From NCBI GenBank assembly GCA_025057695.1, contig JANWVB010000049.1, forward strand, positions 1 to 9,531: a DNA stretch of 9,531 nt, read 5' to 3'. Numbering within the stretch: the stretch's first letter is position 1; each line of letters opens with the position of its first letter. The DNA is from Patescibacteria group bacterium. GTDB lineage: Bacteria; Patescibacteriota; Microgenomatia; UBA8517. The notes beneath the pieces were generated by a model. That model worked only from the letters and a program-made list of their open reading frames with translations, was not told the origin of the DNA and did not search any database. Below, in pieces: positions 6,442 to 9,531 of this stretch. A program made the position numbers and the translations under genes.

Positions 6442-6759
6442 ATGGATAAACTTGCATTTGATTTAGGAAGAGCCCTCTTTGGAGGAACAACTCGTCATCC
6501 CACAGAAGAGGTGACAGGACTAGGCACCATGGTGTCTATTTTCGTGTCAAATGCAATTATTTTAGCCGGAATAATATTTTTTTTTATGATTATTTATGCA
6601 GGTATCCAAATACTAACAGCGGCAGGTCAAAAAAACGCTCAAGGTATGGAAAACGCAAAAAAAACTCTGACTACATCTTTTATTGGTTTCTCCTTAGTGT
6701 TGGGATCATTTTTCATAGTTCGTATTATTGAACAAATCACAGCTCTTGATATATTATAA
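6442..6759 (+). CDS. VirB2/TrbC-like pilin, paralogue 4 (divergent loop)
   Basis: 105 residues. A polar N-terminus (1-28) precedes a long hydrophobic helix (about 31-58), the loop T-A-A-G-Q-K-N-A-Q-G-M-E-N-A-K-K (59-74) and a second helix (about 77-98). It belongs with its neighbours by the Y-A-G-I-Q-I-L-T-A-A-G segment, the positions of both helices and the A-K-K-T-L-T-T-S-F-I-G entry into the second helix. The loop departs from the family: the usual G-G-D is A-G-Q, and the loop is longer by about two residues. It lies 13 nt after the previous stop, with an A-rich gap and no Shine-Dalgarno. Its stop overlaps a TATAAT that may be an internal promoter for the next gene. It could be a minor or specialised subunit. 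Confidence 0.68.
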   Translation: MDKLAFDLGRALFGGTTRHPTEEVTGLGTMVSIFVSNAIILAGIIFFFMIIYAGIQILTAAGQKNAQGMENAKKTLTTSFIGFSLVLGSFFIVRIIEQITALDIL

Positions 6760-6760
6760 T
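6755..6760 (+). promoter_or_regulatory. possible internal -10 element before pilin paralogue 5
   Basis: A perfect TATAAT at 6755-6760 overlaps the stop of the preceding gene and lies 13 nt before the ATG at 6774, which would give a leader of about 7 nt. There is no TG extension and no clear -35 at 17 bp, and the local sequence is nearly all A/T, so chance is a serious alternative. Confidence 0.2.
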
Positions 6761-6773
6761 TTATATATTAGAG

Positions 6774-7127
6774 ATGAACTTACTTGTACAAAACAATCCA
6801 CTCGGGAATATACCCGCTCCTGTTGGTGTGGTCCAATTTGACGGTGGGAACATTACTGGAATATCTATATTTATTACAGTTTTGGTTCGACTAATCATAA
6901 TAGGGGCAGGAATATATGGGCTCATCAATCTTGCACTTGCAGGCTATTCCTTTATTTCAGCCGGTGGCGATTCTAAACAAATAGCGGATGCTTGGGCCAA
7001 AATATGGCAAACGATACTTGGAATCGCAGTATCTGCCGGCTCTTTCGTCATTGCCGCATTGATAGGACTTATTTTCTTTGGAGACGCGACAGCAATTCTA
7101 AACCCAATTATCACAACACCAAGATAA
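6774..7127 (+). CDS. VirB2/TrbC-like pilin, paralogue 5
   Basis: 117 residues. The N-terminus (1-30) is rich in Asn, Pro and Gly. The first helix spans about 33-60, the loop I-S-A-G-G-D-S-K-Q-I-A-D-A-W-A-K (61-76) contains the family G-G-D, and the second helix covers about 80-102. The tail ends in P-I-I-T-T-P-R. The loop carries a tryptophan-containing W-A-K-I-W segment where neighbours have basic A-K or A-R residues followed by I or L, so the packing surface differs. It starts 14 nt after the preceding stop with no good ribosome binding site (only AGAG touching the ATG). A possible internal -10 sits just upstream. The role as a type IV secretion-like pilin subunit is inferred from shared layout and position. 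Confidence 0.7.
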   Translation: MNLLVQNNPLGNIPAPVGVVQFDGGNITGISIFITVLVRLIIIGAGIYGLINLALAGYSFISAGGDSKQIADAWAKIWQTILGIAVSAGSFVIAALIGLIFFGDATAILNPIITTPR

Positions 7128-7136
7128 ATAACAAGT

Positions 7137-7499
7137 ATGAATGAGAACCTATTAGCTATATCAAATATCAGAGTAAATCCAATAAATGGTTTTGGAAATT
7201 TAGGAAACCCAACCAACCCAACCGCAACATTTACAAATTTCATAAGTTCAACACTTGGTTTGATGACAATGATTGCGGCAATTTGGTTTCTTTTTGTTTT
7301 CTTAAGCGGAGCTTATGGAATAATAAGTTCTGGCGGAAACAAAAACGCTTACGAAGAAGCAAGAGGCAAAATTACAAGTGGCGCTATAGGACTTATAGTA
7401 GTAATATCTGCAAGTTTCGCAATTGATCTGATTGGTTATCTAATAGGTTTCGATTTGATTTTAAATCCCGGAGAAATGATTAACAGAATAAGACTTTAA
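7137..7499 (+). CDS. VirB2/TrbC-like pilin, paralogue 6
   Basis: 120 residues, the longest of the set. The N-terminal 35 residues are rich in Asn, Pro and Gly (N-P-I-N-G-F-G-N-L-G-N-P-T-N-P-T). The first helix spans about 37-60, the loop I-S-S-G-G-N-K-N-A-Y-E-E-A-R-G-K-I (63-79) has G-G-N in place of G-G-D, and the second helix covers about 82-104, followed by a polar tail ending R-I-R-L. The E-E-A-R-G-x-I-T segment matches paralogue 1 closely, and the loop is nearest to paralogues 1 and 7. It starts 9 nt after the previous stop without a Shine-Dalgarno sequence. It is in the same reading frame as the next gene, separated by a single TAA and two sense codons. Confidence 0.72.
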   Translation: MNENLLAISNIRVNPINGFGNLGNPTNPTATFTNFISSTLGLMTMIAAIWFLFVFLSGAYGIISSGGNKNAYEEARGKITSGAIGLIVVISASFAIDLIGYLIGFDLILNPGEMINRIRL

Positions 7500-7505
7500 T
7501 CAACC

Positions 7506-7856
7506 ATGGTTACTTTTTATTCTGCAGTACATGCACAAATAAGAAATCCTGTATTAAATAACAACCTGCAAACAAGAAATGGCACTAGTTTTTTTGAAGG
7601 GTTTATTTCCGCGGCTATATTAATCGCCCTCGTCATTGCAGTTCTTTATTTCTTTTTTAATTTCTTGCAAGGAGCTATTAAATGGATTCAATCAGGTGGA
7701 GATAAAAATGCGATCGAGGAAGCCAAAGATAGGATATTCAAGTCGGTAATCGGCATTGTTGTCGCTTTCTCTCTTTGGGCAGTGATAGCTGTACTGGAAA
7801 GTTTTTTAGGCACAAACCTTAGATCTTTTGAGTGGAACAGCTTGAGAATTTTCTAA
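7506..7856 (+). CDS. VirB2/TrbC-like pilin, paralogue 7
   Basis: 116 residues and the last of the tandem series. The N-terminus M-V-T-F-Y-S-A-V-H-A-Q looks like the tail of a cleavable signal (A-H-A-type site), but the preceding stop at 7497-7499 leaves no room for a longer one. The first helix spans about 32-57, the loop I-Q-S-G-G-D-K-N-A-I-E-E-A-K-D-R-I (61-77) is canonical, and the second helix covers about 80-100, followed by F-L-G-T-N-L. It is the closest relative of the lone pilin at 555-902, including an identical 14-nt stretch CAGGTGGAGATAAA (748-761 and 7693-7706). It ends L-R-I-F like the first gene of the operon. There is no Shine-Dalgarno; the ATG lies 6 nt after the previous stop. 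No terminator is evident directly after it. Confidence 0.73.
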   Translation: MVTFYSAVHAQIRNPVLNNNLQTRNGTSFFEGFISAAILIALVIAVLYFFFNFLQGAIKWIQSGGDKNAIEEAKDRIFKSVIGIVVAFSLWAVIAVLESFLGTNLRSFEWNSLRIF

Positions 7857-8069
7857 AAAGAAGCGAATCAAGCAAAATCAATACATCAAATTATCCTGTT
7901 GGCAAGTTGTAATTAGAGATGAGAAATTTGATCCTTCCTTAAACGTATAACGTATCAAGAAAAAACATTAACATTAATTACAACTAAAAATTATCTACCA
8001 ATTAAAACAAGTCAAAATACAATTTAAACTAAAACAAATATGCTATTTTCTGTTTTTCTTATTTGTTAA
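7857..8069. repeat. intergenic region with two inverted repeats
   Basis: 213 bp without a credible ORF. Inverted repeat A: ATCAAATT 7885-7892 with AATTTGAT 7925-7932. Inverted repeat B: AGTTGTAATTA 7905-7915 with TAATTACAACT 7975-7985, an exact 11-bp match separated by 59 nt. The arms interleave (A 5', B 5', A 3', B 3'), so if both formed in RNA they would make a pseudoknot-like fold. ACGT occurs twice around ATA at 7943-7953. A candidate -10 TGCTATTTT lies at 8041-8049, ahead of the glycosyltransferase gene. No intrinsic terminator with a GC-rich stem and T run is seen. Confidence 0.4.
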
Positions 8070-9531
8070 ATGTTAAAAAAATTAAAAAATATCGAAATTA
8101 AAATACTCTTCTTGTGGTTATTGCTATTCTTGTTTTTCATCTCATTTAGAATAAATTCAATAGGCGCTCCACTGGAAAGAGATCAAGGCGCATATGGATA
8201 TGTAGCGCAACAAATAGTTAACGGGCAAGTTCTTTACAAGGATGTGTTTGATCATAAACCACCGGTAATTTATTATTTTTACATTCTTGCAAATTGGATA
8301 AGTAAAAACCCATACAACACCATCCCGCTTGGAATAATATTTGCAACCTTAAGTTTTCTTTCGATGGTTTTAACAGGATTAATATCTAAAAAATTATTTG
8401 ACAAAGAATCTATGTTTATTGCCATGTTTTTATTTAATGCTTTTTTTGTTCACCCAATTCTAACCCCCTTTTACGCCAACACCGAAATACCCATGTTAAC
8501 AGGTTTGACAATTTGTCTTTTCATTTATGTCTACTTTAAAAACAGTAAGCACATTTTCGCAAAGTGGTTTATTTATGGCTTTTTTGTGTCTTTTACTCTT
8601 TTGTCCAAACAAATCGCCCTTTCCCCATTGGTCATATTAACCTTGATCTGGTTTTACCAGGAATTCCGCGCCAACAAAACTGTCTTATCGCCTATTTTAT
8701 ACTTTACAATTGGCAATCTTGCCTCTTCGGCGCTCATACTTTTGCCTGTAATTATCCAAGACAAAGGCGCCTCGTTTTATGAAACGTTAATATTTAATTT
8801 GCATTACCTTAAGAATTTCCCAACACAAAACGCAGTTTTAATTTCCATCTCTCTTTTTATAAACTGGTTCGCGACAACATCCTTGATTGCTTGGGGAATG
8901 TTCGCCAAACACAAACAAAACAAAACATTGTGGGCACTGTTACTTTTTACACTGGCATGGTTATACCTTATTAATGCCCCTTACGGGCATTATTTTATAA
9001 TAATTATTCCAATAATAAGCCTGATTACAACCGGACTGATTTTAGAAGTTGTAAAAAAAATTGAAGAAATCGACAAGTTTGGGAAACTTTTTGCGAATGT
9101 GTTCGTTGTGTTTTCAATACTGCTCACCTGTTTGCCTGGAATCTCATTTTTATACCTTAATGCCACAAATGATATTAATTACTTCCACTATAGAAATAAA
9201 ATATTTAGCCAATCTCCTATAGTCGCAAAAGAAATAGAAAAAATAACATCCAAAGAAGATTATGTGTTTGTAACTGGAATGCAACCTGAAATAAACTATT
9301 ACTCCCGCAGAAAGAGTCCAAGTCGTTTCTTTTATGATTTCCCATATGTCCTTGAACATCCATTAAGATTAGATTATGAAATACAAACAATAAAAGCATT
9401 AGAAAAAAACAAACCCAAAATCATAGTGCATGCAGGCTATAGCGCAAATATTAAAAAAGAAGAACACGTCTCCAAAATTCTAATATCATATATTGAAAAT
9501 GAAATCGCAAACAATTACACAGAAATAAACT
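8070..9531 (+). CDS. GT-C membrane glycosyltransferase (ArnT/PMT-like), 3' truncated
   Basis: The frame is open from the ATG at 8070 to the window end (487 codons), so the C-terminus is missing. After a first membrane helix (about 11-27) comes the first external loop with L-E-R-D-Q-G-A-Y-G-Y-V-A-Q-Q (35-48), N-G-Q-V-L-Y-K-D-V (51-59) and D-H-K-P-P (61-65). This is the acidic-residue-then-KPP pattern of GT-C glycosyltransferases such as ArnT and protein O-mannosyltransferases, which move a sugar from a polyprenyl phosphate onto an acceptor outside the membrane. D38 sits at the conserved acidic position. About eight to ten further hydrophobic helices follow, then a soluble C-terminal part beginning near residue 360. 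The acceptor cannot be told from sequence; lipids, polysaccharide or envelope proteins such as the pilins are all possible. The gene is 213 bp from the pilin operon, so probably a separate unit. No Shine-Dalgarno sequence is seen. Confidence 0.8.
   Translation, partial: MLKKLKNIEIKILFLWLLLFLFFISFRINSIGAPLERDQGAYGYVAQQIVNGQVLYKDVFDHKPPVIYYFYILANWISKNPYNTIPLGIIFATLSFLSMVLTGLISKKLFDKESMFIAMFLFNAFFVHPILTPFYANTEIPMLTGLTICLFIYVYFKNSKHIFAKWFIYGFFVSFTLLSKQIALSPLVILTLIWFYQEFRANKTVLSPILYFTIGNLASSALILLPVIIQDKGASFYETLIFNLHYLKNFPTQNAVLISISLFINWFATTSLIAWGMFAKHKQNKTLWALLLFTLAWLYLINAPYGHYFIIIIPIISLITTGLILEVVKKIEEIDKFGKLFANVFVVFSILLTCLPGISFLYLNATNDINYFHYRNKIFSQSPIVAKEIEKITSKEDYVFVTGMQPEINYYSRRKSPSRFFYDFPYVLEHPLRLDYEIQTIKALEKNKPKIIVHAGYSANIKKEEHVSKILISYIENEIANNYTEIN

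Noticed and set aside
8564..8782. Plus-strand open frame inside the glycosyltransferase gene
   Set aside because: The overlapping frame is open for 487 codons with a recognisable GT-C loop and membrane helices; this one is a shadow.
9150..9399. Two overlapping minus-strand open frames near the window end
   Set aside because: Both are antisense to the glycosyltransferase frame and lack any promoter or start context.
340..9531. Second copy of the tmRNA 3' end that would mark an integrated element
   Set aside because: No repeat of GGTTCGACTCCCTCCGTC or a clear part of it was seen elsewhere in the window by eye.
1..9531. UGA recoded as glycine, as in some candidate phyla
   Set aside because: TGA ends the PH-domain gene at the usual family boundary and overlaps the next start; no conserved domain contains an in-frame TGA.
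1..9531. CRISPR array, insertion sequence or transposase
   Set aside because: No regularly spaced direct repeats, no transposase-like protein and no terminal inverted repeats bounding a gene were found.

Overview
The window is AT-rich DNA (about one third G+C by eye) that looks like a chromosome segment from a Patescibacteria / Candidate Phyla Radiation bacterium, probably of the Microgenomates type. The main reason is gene content: a set of very short VirB2/TrbC-like type IV secretion pilins, a PH-domain membrane protein, a tiny two-helix protein resembling DUF5657, and proteins with very short or absent 5' leaders. TGA is used as a normal stop (end of the PH gene at 3189), so this is not one of the CPR lineages that read UGA as glycine. 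The lineage call is inference from remembered families; no search was run.

Layout: (1) 1-339, the 3' part of a tmRNA gene (ssrA), cut by the window edge. (2) 555-902, a lone VirB2-like pilin with its own promoter. (3) 1086-5719, four genes on the minus strand. First is a secreted coiled-coil protein with a SpoIID-like peptidoglycan lytic domain (3983-5719). It is followed by a three-gene operon of a PH-domain membrane protein (3189-3935), a 75-residue two-helix protein (2965-3192) and a large single-pass protein with a coiled coil and a propeller-like exterior (1086-2951). (4) 5784-7856, six VirB2-like pilin paralogues in tandem on the plus strand, divergent from the SpoIID-like gene over about 64 bp. 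(5) 7857-8069, a non-coding gap with inverted repeats. (6) 8070 to the window end, a GT-C type membrane glycosyltransferase, truncated by the window.

How the parts may work together: seven pilin-like subunits, an exported wall-cutting enzyme and three membrane proteins suggest a cell-envelope machine related to type IV secretion. The SpoIID-like enzyme could fill the VirB1 role of opening the wall. The ATPase (VirB4-like) and other channel parts are not in this window. Three genes or operons (3935, 5719, 5784) share one promoter form, an extended -10 (TGnTAnAAT) 9-10 nt before the chosen ATG. This predicts transcripts with leaders of only about 3-4 nt, and five of the six tandem pilin genes, plus the first, lack a Shine-Dalgarno sequence.
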